Notes under the pieces: model-generated
Database searches by the model: none
Seen by the model: only the letters and a program-made list of their open reading frames with translations
Told to the model about the DNA's origin: nothing
Shown: positions 1 to 8,158 of the stretch, piece by piece
Layout: each line of letters starts with the position of its first letter
Position numbering within the stretch: the first letter of the stretch is position 1
Position numbers and translations under genes: made by a program
Assembly (NCBI RefSeq): GCF_014694385.1
Contig: NZ_JAAOCA010000031.1
Location: 1 to 64,000 of the forward strand
DNA: 64,000 nt
Source: Pseudomonas typographi
Lineage (GTDB): Bacteria > Pseudomonadota > Gammaproteobacteria > Pseudomonadales > Pseudomonadaceae
Direction of reading: 5' to 3'

Positions 1-1
1 C

Positions 2-367
2 CGCCCACCCGTGGTGGGTGCTGCGGCGGTTGCCGCCGGCCAGCGAGTGTTCGAAGGTGCCTGCCAGGCCTGCCACAGCGCCGCAGACGGTGGCCCGCAA
101 TTGTTTGGGGTAAGCCCGGCCATGGCGGTGAACAGCAATGTGCACAGCGATCGCCCCGACAACCTGATCCAGGTGATCCTGCAGGGCATCGGCAACCCCG
201 CCACGGCCGGGTTGGGCTACATGCCGGCCTTCAAGCACAGCCTGAGCGACCGCCAGGTGGCCGACCTGGTGGCCTACTTGCGCAGCCACTTTGCCGCCGA
301 CAAGCCCGCCTGGCCGGAGCTTACCCGCCAAGTGGCGTGGTTGCGGGCCAACCCGGGTAGCCATTGA
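2..367 (+). CDS. C-terminal part of a c-type cytochrome subunit (NicB-like dehydrogenase), 5' end outside window
   Basis: The reading frame is open from the window edge and ends at TGA 365-367, so only the last ~121 residues are present. A heme-attachment motif CQACH (codons 62-76) and a downstream GYMPAF methionine-ligand segment define one class I cytochrome c domain. In multi-heme electron-transfer subunits of periplasmic alcohol/aldehyde dehydrogenases and of the molybdenum hydroxylase NicB, such a domain is the last of three; it passes electrons from the substrate to the respiratory chain. The convergent TetR gene next door resembles NicS, which favours NicB, but the catalytic part is not visible. 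Cytochrome c domain is certain; the NicB assignment is inference. Confidence 0.75.
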   Translation, partial: RPPVVGAAAVAAGQRVFEGACQACHSAADGGPQLFGVSPAMAVNSNVHSDRPDNLIQVILQGIGNPATAGLGYMPAFKHSLSDRQVADLVAYLRSHFAADKPAWPELTRQVAWLRANPGSH

Positions 368-553
368 GCGCTAATGGGGTATTAGAGAAGCTGGCTGCAC
401 CGTTTTTGCCATACTTTTGCCGCCGTGCCGCCGTGCCGCCGTGCCGCTGCGCCGCTGCGCGCCATAGCCCGGCTATGGCTCGTCACGGCGCCTTGCCCAG
501 CAGCAAAACCCACGCGTCAAGGCTGGTACGAGCCTCGACGCACCGCACTAGGC
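366..553. repeat. Dispersed intergenic repeat, copy A
   Basis: Seen directly: this ~188-bp stretch shares blocks in the same order with 1310-1427, 18331-18475 and 40193-40349. They are a GAAG..GCTGC block at the left, a central palindrome (CCATAGC ccg GCTATGG near 471-487), a TCACGGCGCCTTGCCCAGCAG block, and a right end CACCGCACTAGGCC. A run of CCGTGCCG units at about 420-447 looks like local expansion. The right end overlaps and supplies the stop codon (548-550) of the TetR gene. Confidence 0.6.
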
Positions 554-1186
554 CAATAGCCCACGCCGTACCTGATCCTTGATGTACTCCAGCCACCCGT
601 CCTGGGCCGGGCGCCCGGCCAGGTCCTGGCCCAGGAAGGCGGTGAGGGTGTGCAGGTTGGAGTGGTAGAAGTAGCACAGCGAGGCAATCAACAAGTACGT
701 GTGGGTGGTGTTCACGTCCTGGCGGAACTGCCCGCTGGCTTGGCCAGCGCGAATGATCGGGGCCAGGTTGCCCAGCGCTTCACCCGAGAGCCGGGTGATG
801 TTCTCGATTTGCCGCGCATGGCAGCCCTGGTGCAGGTTCTCGGTGTTGAGCAGGCTCACGAACTCCGGGTGTTGGCCATAGTAGCCCCAGACGAACCCCA
901 CCAATTGATCAAGGGCGCTAAGCGGTGAGCTAAGGTCGAAGCGCTGGGCAGACTCGGCTTGGTTGAACTCGGCGTATACCTGCTCCAGCACACGGATGAA
1001 CAACTGTTCTTTGCTGGTGAAGTAGTAGTAGATCATCCGGTCGTTGGAGCGCGCCCGGCGCGAGATTTTTTCGATGCGGCCACCACTGAACCCGTCTTCG
1101 GCGAACACCTGGGTGGCGGCGGTGAGGATTCTTGCACGGGTGTCGTCGGCTTGTTGGGCGCGGATGCCGGTTTTCTTCGAAGACAT
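548..1186 (-). CDS. TetR-family transcriptional regulator (NicS-like)
   Basis: A 212-residue protein with an N-terminal TetR helix-turn-helix. It contains TRARILTAATQVFAEDGF followed by SNDRMIYYYFTSKEQLF, the hallmark DNA-recognition segment, and then an all-helical ligand/dimer domain. The start MSSKKTG (1186) is chosen over the longer frame to 1252 because the family begins close to the helix-turn-helix. It converges on the cytochrome gene. In P. putida a TetR repressor, NicS, controls the nicAB nicotinate hydroxylase genes beside it, and this arrangement matches. The effector cannot be read from sequence. The stop codon lies inside repeat copy A. Confidence 0.8.
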   Translation of the reverse strand: MSSKKTGIRAQQADDTRARILTAATQVFAEDGFSGGRIEKISRRARSNDRMIYYYFTSKEQLFIRVLEQVYAEFNQAESAQRFDLSSPLSALDQLVGFVWGYYGQHPEFVSLLNTENLHQGCHARQIENITRLSGEALGNLAPIIRAGQASGQFRQDVNTTHTYLLIASLCYFYHSNLHTLTAFLGQDLAGRPAQDGWLEYIKDQVRRGLLA

Positions 1187-1309
1187 AATCGTTCGTTCAT
1201 CAGACCATGGAAAGGGCACGTTCAGGCGGCCAGCTTCAGGTCGCCGTGCCACCGGCCCATCGCGCCCGCCGTGGTTCGCAGGTTACACGTATGCGCGAGT
1301 GTTTCCAGT

Positions 1310-1427
1310 GTGATGCCTCAGAAGTGGGCGGTACCCATTCGACGGTGCCTTTTGCTGTCACGGCGCGTTACCCCCGCAGCAATATTCACCAGATGCGCGT
1401 GCGAGCATCCAAGACACCACACTAAAC
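1310..1427. repeat. Dispersed intergenic repeat, copy B (shortened)
   Basis: Seen directly: a left block TGATGCCTCAGAAG (1313-1326) nearly identical to copy C, then ACGGTGCCTTTTGCTG, then TCACGGCGCGTTA, CGCAGCAATATTC, and a right end GACACCACACTA shared with copy D. It lacks the central palindrome of the other copies, as if that part had been deleted. It lies between the divergent TetR and glycosyltransferase genes, so it is inside or next to their promoters. Confidence 0.55.
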
Positions 1428-1478
1428 GGAACCAACTCGCCTCGCGGGCCCCTCATAGCTATGGACCAGGAGGGTAAC

Positions 1479-2519
1479 GTGCAACCACTACGGATTGGCG
1501 TATTAACACACATCAAATTTCCCGTGCGCCAGCCGTTCGCTGGCGGCCTGGAAGCGTTCACGTTTGACGCGGTGCGCGGGCTGCGCGAGCGGGGGCACGC
1601 GGTAACCCTGTTCGCCCACCAAGGCAGCGACGCAACCCTGAACCTGGTGCCGATGCCCAGCCAGGATGATTGCCGCCACCCCAGCTTGAGCAGTACCTAC
1701 GTGGCCGAGCACCATGCGTACCTTGAGGTGATGCAGGGCATCGACGCCCATGGCTTCGACGTAATTTTCAACAACAGCCTGCACTACGTGCCCGTGACCA
1801 TGGCCTCGCTGGTTCGCACGCCCATGCTGACCGTGCTGCATACCCCGCCGTTTTTCGAGTTGGTCAACGCCCTGAAGGCCCCGCGCCGCCGTGGCCATTT
1901 CGCGACGATCTCGGCCGCCAATGCTCGCGCCTGGCACGGCCTGTTGCCGGACTGCGCGGTAGTGCCCAATGGTATCGACCTGAACGCCTGGCACCCCGGC
2001 GGTTGCGTCGGCACCCATGCATTCTGGTTTGGCCGCATTGTGCCCGATAAGGGCACGCATCTGGCCATAGACGCCGCACGGTTGGCGGGGGTGGCGTTGC
2101 GCTTGGCCGGGCAGGCGCCGGACACTCACTACTTTAACGAGCAGATCGCGCCGCGCTTGGGCGAAGGCGTGGACTACCTCGGGCACTTGGGCCGCGACGC
2201 GGTGCGGGCGCAATTGCGCCAAGCCTCGGTGGCCTTAGTCACGCCGTGTTGGGAAGAGCCATTCGGTTTGGTGGTGGCCGAGGCCATGGCCTGCGGCACG
2301 CCGGTGGCGGCCTTCGCTCGTGGGGCGATGGCCGACTTGATCGATGAGCACACCGGCGCGCTGGCACCGCCGGATGACGTGCCCGCCCTGGCCGAGGCGT
2401 TGTTGCTCGCCCGGCACCGTTCACGCAGCGCTTGCCGTGCCCGTGCCGAAGCGCAGTGGTGCCAGCAGCGCATGCTCGGGGCCTATGAGCAGTTGTTATG
2501 GGCGGCAGCCGATGCCTGA
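1479..2519 (+). CDS. Glycosyltransferase family 4
   Basis: A 346-residue GT-B fold glycosyltransferase. It has an N-terminal acceptor half with GGLEAFTF, and a C-terminal half with WFGRIVPDKG and the signature EPFGLVVAEAMACGTPV, the EX7E motif that binds the nucleotide-sugar donor. The GTG start at 1479 is preferred over ATG 1461 because a perfect AGGAGG (1468-1473) lies 5 bases before it; the ATG sits upstream of that site. The gene overlaps the next glycosyltransferase by 8 bases, so both are probably translated together on a cell-surface or secondary-metabolite glycan. The sugar and acceptor cannot be inferred. Confidence 0.88.
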   Translation: MQPLRIGVLTHIKFPVRQPFAGGLEAFTFDAVRGLRERGHAVTLFAHQGSDATLNLVPMPSQDDCRHPSLSSTYVAEHHAYLEVMQGIDAHGFDVIFNNSLHYVPVTMASLVRTPMLTVLHTPPFFELVNALKAPRRRGHFATISAANARAWHGLLPDCAVVPNGIDLNAWHPGGCVGTHAFWFGRIVPDKGTHLAIDAARLAGVALRLAGQAPDTHYFNEQIAPRLGEGVDYLGHLGRDAVRAQLRQASVALVTPCWEEPFGLVVAEAMACGTPVAAFARGAMADLIDEHTGALAPPDDVPALAEALLLARHRSRSACRARAEAQWCQQRMLGAYEQLLWAAADA

Positions 2520-3528
2520 GGTGACGATCGGTTATTACGTCCACCACCATGGCGCCGGCCACGGTGCGCGCGCATTGGCCATCGCCACAGCGCTGAACGG
2601 GCCGGTCAGCTTGATTGGCTCCCGCTTGCCCGAGGGGCCGTGGCCCGCCCACGTGAGCGCCCTGGAGTTGCCGGCTGATACCTGCGACGGCATGCAGGCC
2701 GAGCGCTTCGACGTGCTGCATTATGCGCCGCTGGCCGTACCGGGGCTACGCCAGCGCATGGCCCGCCTGGCTCAGTGGTTCGACCAGCATTGGCCATGCT
2801 TGCTGGTGGTCGATGTGTCGGTGGAGGTCGCCCTGTTGGCGAGGCTGTGCTCGGTGCCTACGGTATACATGCGCCAGCACGGCGAGCGGGGCGATGCCGC
2901 ACACTGCCTGGCCTATGCAACGGCGCGCGGGCTGCTGGCGCCTTACCCGAAGGCGATGGCGCTGGCCGAGGACCCGTGGCGCGGCAAGACGCTGTACAGC
3001 GGTTGGTTGTCCCGTTACAACGGCCGCGCAATGGCTACTGTGCAGCCTTATCGAGTGTTGGTGATCTGCGGCCACGGCGGTACGGGGCTGAATGCCGCCT
3101 TGCTGGAAGCGGTAGCCCGGGTATGCCCGCAATGGCATTTTGAAGTGGCCGGTGCCTTGGCGCCGGGCCGGCCCGCAGCCAACCTACACTGGCTCGGCGT
3201 GCAGGCGGACCCCGCTGCGGCCATGCAGCGGGCCGAAGTGGTGGTGGGCAGCGCCAGCGACAGCCTGGTCAGCGAAGCGGCCGCGCTGGGTTGCCGCTAT
3301 ATCGCCGTGGCCGAGGCTCGCCCTTTCGATGAACAGCGCTGGCAAGCCCGGCGGCTGGCGCAATTGGGCGTAGCCCTGGGCCTGGAAGGCGGCTGGCCGG
3401 CCCCTGAGCAGTGGCCGGCGCTGCTGGCCGAAGCGCGGCTACTGCAACCGCAGCGTTGGCGGGCGTGGGCCGATGAGCACGCGGCGGCGCGGGCGGCGCA
3501 CGCGCTGCAGCGGTGGTCAGCCGCCTAG
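2512..3528 (+). CDS. Glycosyltransferase, MurG/GT28-like C-terminal domain
   Basis: A 338-residue protein. The start ATG 2512 overlaps the upstream gene's stop and begins MPEVTIGYYVHHHGAGHGARA; the HGxGH stretch is the N-terminal loop of MurG-like GT-B enzymes. The C-terminal half has VICGHGGTGLNA and VVVGSASDSLVSEAAALG, a diphosphate/donor-binding segment of the GT28 type. The frame upstream to 2344 lies inside the previous gene and is not used. It forms a two-gene unit with the GT4 gene, and its end overlaps the convergent kinase gene by 12 bases. Substrates are unknown. Confidence 0.8.
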   Translation: MPEVTIGYYVHHHGAGHGARALAIATALNGPVSLIGSRLPEGPWPAHVSALELPADTCDGMQAERFDVLHYAPLAVPGLRQRMARLAQWFDQHWPCLLVVDVSVEVALLARLCSVPTVYMRQHGERGDAAHCLAYATARGLLAPYPKAMALAEDPWRGKTLYSGWLSRYNGRAMATVQPYRVLVICGHGGTGLNAALLEAVARVCPQWHFEVAGALAPGRPAANLHWLGVQADPAAAMQRAEVVVGSASDSLVSEAAALGCRYIAVAEARPFDEQRWQARRLAQLGVALGLEGGWPAPEQWPALLAEARLLQPQRWRAWADEHAAARAAHALQRWSAA

Positions 3529-4803
3529 GGCATCGGCCAATTGGATGAACCGTGGGCGCTGCGCCGGTGCACCGATGCACGCAACGGCCAAGCGCTTGAG
3601 GTGCTCAGCACGTTCGCCACTGCAGTGCAGCAACTCGCCGAGCAAGATCCCGAAGGCGCGGACTTCCAAGCGTTCGAGGGCTTGTGCCTGGGGGCCGCCG
3701 TCGCCGGCGTGGAACGATGCCGCGCCGAAATCCCCCAGCAGGCAGTCGCCACCGGGGCGCCATAGCAGGTTATGGGCATACAGGTCGCCATGCATGATGC
3801 CACGTGCGTGCAAGTGCGCCCCAAGCGAGGCCACCTGCTTGGCAATGCGCAGGGCTTCGGCCGGGCCCAGCGCCAGCCCGGGTGGGTAAACGTCACGGCT
3901 GCAACTGGCCAGGCTCGGTGGCGCGGCAAGGTTAACGAAGGCACGGTCTACCAGGTCCATGACCAGCCCTTCGCGCCCTTCGGGGTGCCCCTGCAGTTGC
4001 CCGCGTAGCGGGATCAATGCAGGGTGCTGGCCGGCCGCCAGGCTCGCGGCCATTTCATCGAGCGGTGAGCCGTCGCTGGTGACTTGGCCTTTATACAGTT
4101 TGACCGCCACCGGTAACGCGCCATCCAGGCGCGCCTGGACGATCTCGCCGCTAGCCCCTTCACCTAAGCGCGCGCCCAAGGCCAAACGGCCCCAAGCCAA
4201 CGTGGTATGCGCCGGCAAGCGCGCGGGGCGGCACAGCGCCGCCGGCAGTAGCGGGTTGCCCGCATACGCCAGCCAGGCCAGCGCCGGCAGCTCAGTGAGC
4301 CAACCGGGCAGGGCCGCCAAGCGGTTGCTGGCGATACGCAGCAATTCCAGGCGCTCGCATTGCGCCAGGCTTTGCGGCAGTTCGGCCAATCGGTTGCCGG
4401 CCAGCATCAACTTTTGCAGCGATGCCCGTTCGCCCAGTGCACTGGGCAGTGTGCTGAGCTGGTTGTCGGTGAGGATCAACCAACGTAAACGGGCAGGCAG
4501 GGCGCTGGCCGGCACCCGGGTGATCCGGTTGGCTTTGAAGCCGACCATTTGTAGCTGTGGGCAGCCACCCAAAGCTTCGGGCAAATGAGTAAAGGCATTG
4601 TTCGAGCAGAACACCACCTTGAGCCGTTTGAACCGGTGCAGATCATGGGGCAAGTCGCTGAGCGCATTGCCGCTTAGGTTGAGCACCTCAAGGGTTTCGG
4701 CCAGGCCATAGGCGGCTTGGGGAAAGTGCCTGAGGCCGCAGGCTAGATCCAGGCGGGTAGCGCCGGCGAGGTCGCCGGCCTCCAGGCGTTCGAGGGTGTC
4801 CAT
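3517..4803 (-). CDS. Leucine-rich-repeat protein kinase
   Basis: A 428-residue cytoplasmic fusion. Residues ~15-190 form about seven leucine-rich repeats (LEVLNLSGNALSDLP, LRWLILTDNQLSTLP, LEYLLRIASNRLAALP-type units). The rest is a eukaryotic-like protein kinase with the glycine loop GEGASGEI, the lysine of VAVKLYKG, the catalytic loop HGDLYAHNLL and LLGDFGAAS, the DFG magnesium-binding motif. The loop has HGD where HRD is usual, as in lipopolysaccharide-kinase-like and RIO-like enzymes, so it should be active. No membrane segment is visible. Start MDTLERLE (4803) is preferred to the longer frame to 4863. It converges on the glycosyltransferase pair. The target is unknown. Confidence 0.85.
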   Translation of the reverse strand: MDTLERLEAGDLAGATRLDLACGLRHFPQAAYGLAETLEVLNLSGNALSDLPHDLHRFKRLKVVFCSNNAFTHLPEALGGCPQLQMVGFKANRITRVPASALPARLRWLILTDNQLSTLPSALGERASLQKLMLAGNRLAELPQSLAQCERLELLRIASNRLAALPGWLTELPALAWLAYAGNPLLPAALCRPARLPAHTTLAWGRLALGARLGEGASGEIVQARLDGALPVAVKLYKGQVTSDGSPLDEMAASLAAGQHPALIPLRGQLQGHPEGREGLVMDLVDRAFVNLAAPPSLASCSRDVYPPGLALGPAEALRIAKQVASLGAHLHARGIMHGDLYAHNLLWRPGGDCLLGDFGAASFHAGDGGPQAQALERLEVRAFGILLGELLHCSGERAEHLKRLAVACIGAPAQRPRFIQLADALGG

Positions 4804-5203
4804 GGGGCAAGCCTTGCAAAGGGGGGCGCCATGATAGCCGATGTTCCCTGGCACTGGCGCCACCAGCGGCTACCGTCGGCCGCGCCCTGAACCATAACGA
4901 CAGGGCGTTGCGCCCATGCACTACGCTGATACCCACGCCCGTTCCATTACCAACCTCGGCCGGTTTCTGGGCGGAGCAAGTACAACCCGTGGCCTGGTTC
5001 GAACCCCTGGCCAGGCGCTCGAACAGCTGCCTGATGGCATCCATCGCGGGTTCGCCGACGTCTCGCTCAACAGCACCCGGCCAAGATCCGCTCGGGATAG
5101 ACCTGGCGGGCGGCCATCGATGGTGCGCGCACATTGGATTACGTCGAACGGGCGCTTCAGGTGCCGAGATAAGGTGGCCATAAGGTGTACGCCGAAGGGC
5201 TTA
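4804..5203. other. Intergenic stretch without a convincing gene
   Basis: About 400 bases separate the kinase and methyltransferase genes, which point the same way. Open frames exist on both strands but none shows recognisable protein motifs or a good ribosome-binding site. The only structure noted is a 10-base palindrome GGTTCGAACC near 4997-5006 flanked by GGCC on both sides. It resembles a tRNA T-loop by chance, but no tRNA folds here. The kinase promoter should lie near 4810-4900. Confidence 0.4.
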
Positions 5204-6004
5204 TCAGGGCAGGATCTTGACCGTGTGCATCGCCACCGTATCGTAGGGCACAGTAACCTGCTCCTTACCGGCCAGGTCTGGGTGGGTGGCGATCAGGGTA
5301 CGTACCTCGTCGAGGATGCGGGCTTGGTCGGCGCTGGGCAGGTTGGCGATAAAGCTGATCGACTTGATGCGCCGCACAATCACATCCTCCGGCGCACCGG
5401 TATGCCCATGGTGCCAATGCTTCTCGACCAAGGGCGCATACTTGCCGGTATAGTGGCGACCCAGCACCGTGCGCCATTCACCGCTGTAATAGCGCGGGTA
5501 GTCGCCGGCATAGCGCTGCACGATCGCTGCCAGTTGCGCCACCCAATCCACCTGAATGTCCCGCAGGTTCCACACCAGGCCCAAGCGCCCGCCCGGCTTG
5601 AGCACACGGTGGATTTCGGTCAATGCTTCAGGGTTGGCGAACAGGTGGAACGACTGCGCGCATACCACCACGTCCACGCTCGCCGCCGGTAGGGGAATGG
5701 CTTCGGCTTGGCCTTCGAGCAGGCGTACCTCTGGGCAGCGCCGGCTGAATTTTTCGCGCATGTGCAGCTCAGGTTCCACGGCGATCACATCAGCATGGGC
5801 GCCAAGCAAACGCTGGGTGAATTTACCGGTACCCGAACCCAGGTCCAACACCACGGTACGCGGCGGTTTGACCTGCAGGGTTTGGCGCAGCCAGCCGTCG
5901 ATTTCATTCGGGTAATCGGGGCGGCCTTTGTCGTAGGCTTGCGCGGCGGCGCCAAACCCGGCGAAAAGCGGGGGCAGGCTGAGGATTTCTCTTAGGCTTT
6001 TCAT
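5204..6004 (-). CDS. Class I SAM-dependent methyltransferase
   Basis: A 266-residue enzyme with the Rossmann motif I VVLDLGSGTGKFT, the acidic motif VIAVEPE, and the later motifs VVVCAQSFHLF and HRVLKPGGRLGLVWN, typical of UbiE/COQ5-like (Methyltransf_11) small-molecule methyltransferases. The start MKSLREIL at 6004 is preferred because AGGGAG lies 6 bases upstream; the frame to 6142 is an overextension. It stands alone between the kinase and AraC genes, all on the minus strand but separated by large gaps. The acceptor substrate is unknown. Confidence 0.85.
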   Translation of the reverse strand: MKSLREILSLPPLFAGFGAAAQAYDKGRPDYPNEIDGWLRQTLQVKPPRTVVLDLGSGTGKFTQRLLGAHADVIAVEPELHMREKFSRRCPEVRLLEGQAEAIPLPAASVDVVVCAQSFHLFANPEALTEIHRVLKPGGRLGLVWNLRDIQVDWVAQLAAIVQRYAGDYPRYYSGEWRTVLGRHYTGKYAPLVEKHWHHGHTGAPEDVIVRRIKSISFIANLPSADQARILDEVRTLIATHPDLAGKEQVTVPYDTVAMHTVKILP

Positions 6005-6183
6005 GTTCATCTCCCTTGGGGCTGCGGCCAGCGCGCGACAGCGAGGGCGAAGGGCTGAATGAAAACCGCCTGGGTACGGTGACCGGCATCCACACCCGGC
6101 TAAGGTTTGCCGGTCGGCTTTTCGTATCAACCCTGGCAGCAACCGCGCCAGAGGCTATGGGTACAGCGTAGCCCAAAGCGTAC

Positions 6184-7092
6184 TTACGCGCGGTGGTTCT
6201 GTTCAGTCAGCCGCTGCAGTGCCAAGCGCCGGTAATCTGATGGGGTCATGCCCTTGAGCTGCTGGAAGCGCCGGTTGAAATTAGAGATGTTATTGAAGCC
6301 GGAGGCGAAGCACACGTCGGTGATCGGGCGGTCGCTTTCGGCGAGCAACTCGCAGGATTTGCTGATCCGCAGGCGGTTGACGAACTCAACGAAACAGCGG
6401 CCGGTCGCCTGTTTGAACACGCGGGAGAAATACGTCGGCTTCATGCTCAGGTGTTCGGCGACCTCCTCCAGCGGCAATTCACGGCCATAGTGGGTAAAAA
6501 TGTAGTCCACCGCGCGGTTGGTGCGCTCGACATTGCTGTCGTCGGCCAACTGCCCCGCGCTAGTGGCCGAGAGCAGTTGGTAGTCGTCGCTGCCGGCGAG
6601 CAACTCCATCAAGATCAGGAACCAACCCAAGCGCGTGCTGCCACGGCTGTCTTCGATGCGTTGCATCAAGCCGGCGGCTTGCTGGATCAACGAGCGGTCG
6701 CGGAACTCGACGCCATAATTGGCGCGGTCCAGCATGGGGGCCAATGACTTGAGTTCGCTGAACACCTGGCTGGCGCCGTCGAACAGTTCATCGGTGAAGT
6801 TCACCAGCATGTCGCGCCGCGGCACCACTTCGTTTTCGGCAACCTGGCTGATCCAGTTATGCGGCAGGTTGGGCCCGGTGAGAAACAAACTGCCCGGGTT
6901 GAAATTACCGATGTAGTCGCCCACGAATACCTTGCCAGCGCTGGCGACGATCAAGTGCAGTTCGTACTCTTTATGGAAATGCCAGCGTACCAGTGGGCAC
7001 GGGAAGCCATGCTGGCGATAAATGATCGACATGCCCTCATGGTCGTCCATCAACTCATAGGAGGGGTCGGTGGTGCGCGGGTTACGGTTCAT
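6184..7092 (-). CDS. AraC-family transcriptional regulator
   Basis: A 302-residue regulator. The N-terminal cupin half (WHFHKEYELHLIVASAGKVFVGDYIG) should bind a small ligand. The C-terminal ~100 residues carry two helix-turn-helices, LEEVAEHLSMKPTYFSRVFKQATG and the signature ITDVCFASGFNNISNFNRRFQQLKGMTPSDYR. The start MNRNPRTT (7092) is a best guess, because the longer frame to 7155 uses TTG with its SD too close. It is transcribed with, and 78 bases downstream of, an RpiR-type regulator. AraC/cupin proteins of this kind usually control sugar or polyol catabolism, but no catabolic gene adjoins it. Confidence 0.85.
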   Translation of the reverse strand: MNRNPRTTDPSYELMDDHEGMSIIYRQHGFPCPLVRWHFHKEYELHLIVASAGKVFVGDYIGNFNPGSLFLTGPNLPHNWISQVAENEVVPRRDMLVNFTDELFDGASQVFSELKSLAPMLDRANYGVEFRDRSLIQQAAGLMQRIEDSRGSTRLGWFLILMELLAGSDDYQLLSATSAGQLADDSNVERTNRAVDYIFTHYGRELPLEEVAEHLSMKPTYFSRVFKQATGRCFVEFVNRLRISKSCELLAESDRPITDVCFASGFNNISNFNRRFQQLKGMTPSDYRRLALQRLTEQNHRA

Positions 7093-7170
7093 GGGCGGCC
7101 GGTTGTGCGTGGTGCCGGGCGTTGAGCATAACCACTGCCAGGCCCGGTTGTCCAAGCCCTTGCCACGCTA

Positions 7171-8046
7171 TCAGGCGGTGCGGTAGGGCTCTCGGTTCAA
7201 TGGCTGGCCGTGTTCGGCAATGAACGGGGAAGCGGGTTCGTGTTCGAGCCTGGCCCGCACGCCGGCCATTAGCGCATCGACCAGCGCAAAGGCCGGCGCC
7301 AGGCTTTGGCCACTGGCCGGAAGGTCATCGGGCGCATACAGAGTATGGCTGCCCTCCAGGGGTGAGGCTGGTGAGTCGGTCAGCGCCACCACCGCGGCCC
7401 CCGCTTCACGGGCCACTATTGCCAAGGTGATGGCGTAATGGTTGTAGGGAGGTAGGCTCATGACCACCACGGTGTCGCCGGTATGCAAAAGGGACACCCG
7501 GCGCGCCGCCAGCTCGACCCCGCCATCGAGCGAAATGGCCAGGCAGGCCGGGTTGTAGGGGATCATCTGCTGTTCAACGATTTGCGCCAGTGGGTGGCAA
7601 CGGCTACCGCCGAGGATGAACAAACGATCGGCATCGCACAGCGCTCGTACCGCGGCTTCGAACACATGTTCGGCATTGTGCTGGCTCACATGTACGGAAC
7701 CGGCATGCATTTGCCGCAGGTGCCGTGCCAGAGAGAACTGCGGGTTTTGCTCCTGCTGGTTCAACAACAAATGGGGAGAAACCACCGCGAGCAGATGGTT
7801 GACCAGCGCCATGCGCAAGCCGGTGAAGCCGTTCATGCCCAGGTAATTGCCCAGCCGGTTCACCGCTGCTGGCGACGTATCGCTTTCTCGGCCAATTTCG
7901 CTGATGCTGAGCATGGCGGCCCGCAGCGGGTTGCGCAGGATGAATTCACCCACCTTGCGTTGAGCGGGTTTGAGGCTTCCCAGCACCTGCGTCAGCTTGC
8001 GCATGACTGGTGTATCGAAGAGGGGGTTGCCCGTCAAATCGTTCAT
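7171..8046 (-). CDS. RpiR/MurR-family transcriptional regulator with SIS domain
   Basis: A 291-residue protein. Residues ~15-90 form an HTH_6 domain (LKPAQRKVGEFIL, then SISEIGRESDTSPAAVNRL). Residues ~125-260 form a SIS sugar-isomerase fold (ADRLFILGGSRCHPLA, DTVVVMSLPPYNHYAI, GAAVVALTDSPASPL) that binds phosphosugars in this family. It lies just upstream of the AraC gene on the same strand, so the two may form a regulatory pair. The sensed sugar phosphate cannot be told. Confidence 0.88.
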   Translation of the reverse strand: MNDLTGNPLFDTPVMRKLTQVLGSLKPAQRKVGEFILRNPLRAAMLSISEIGRESDTSPAAVNRLGNYLGMNGFTGLRMALVNHLLAVVSPHLLLNQQEQNPQFSLARHLRQMHAGSVHVSQHNAEHVFEAAVRALCDADRLFILGGSRCHPLAQIVEQQMIPYNPACLAISLDGGVELAARRVSLLHTGDTVVVMSLPPYNHYAITLAIVAREAGAAVVALTDSPASPLEGSHTLYAPDDLPASGQSLAPAFALVDALMAGVRARLEHEPASPFIAEHGQPLNREPYRTA

Positions 8047-8158
8047 GTCTGCGCTCCAATGTGGATTCTACAGGGCTTGTACAAAAAGCCTGGAGTAAAA
8101 GTTATGTGAAGCGAGTGTAGATCTGAATAGTGGCTGGATCCAACGGCGTGTGAAAATT

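Noticed and set aside
420..447. CCGTGCCG repeats at the window start as a coding microsatellite
   Set aside because: They fall inside repeat copy A and outside any convincing gene.
4988..5015. T-loop-like GGTTCGAACCCC suggesting a tRNA
   Set aside because: No acceptor, D or anticodon stems can be folded around it.
4908..5692. Overlapping forward open frames in and after the gap at 4804-5203
   Set aside because: They run antisense through the methyltransferase gene, have no motif and no ribosome site.
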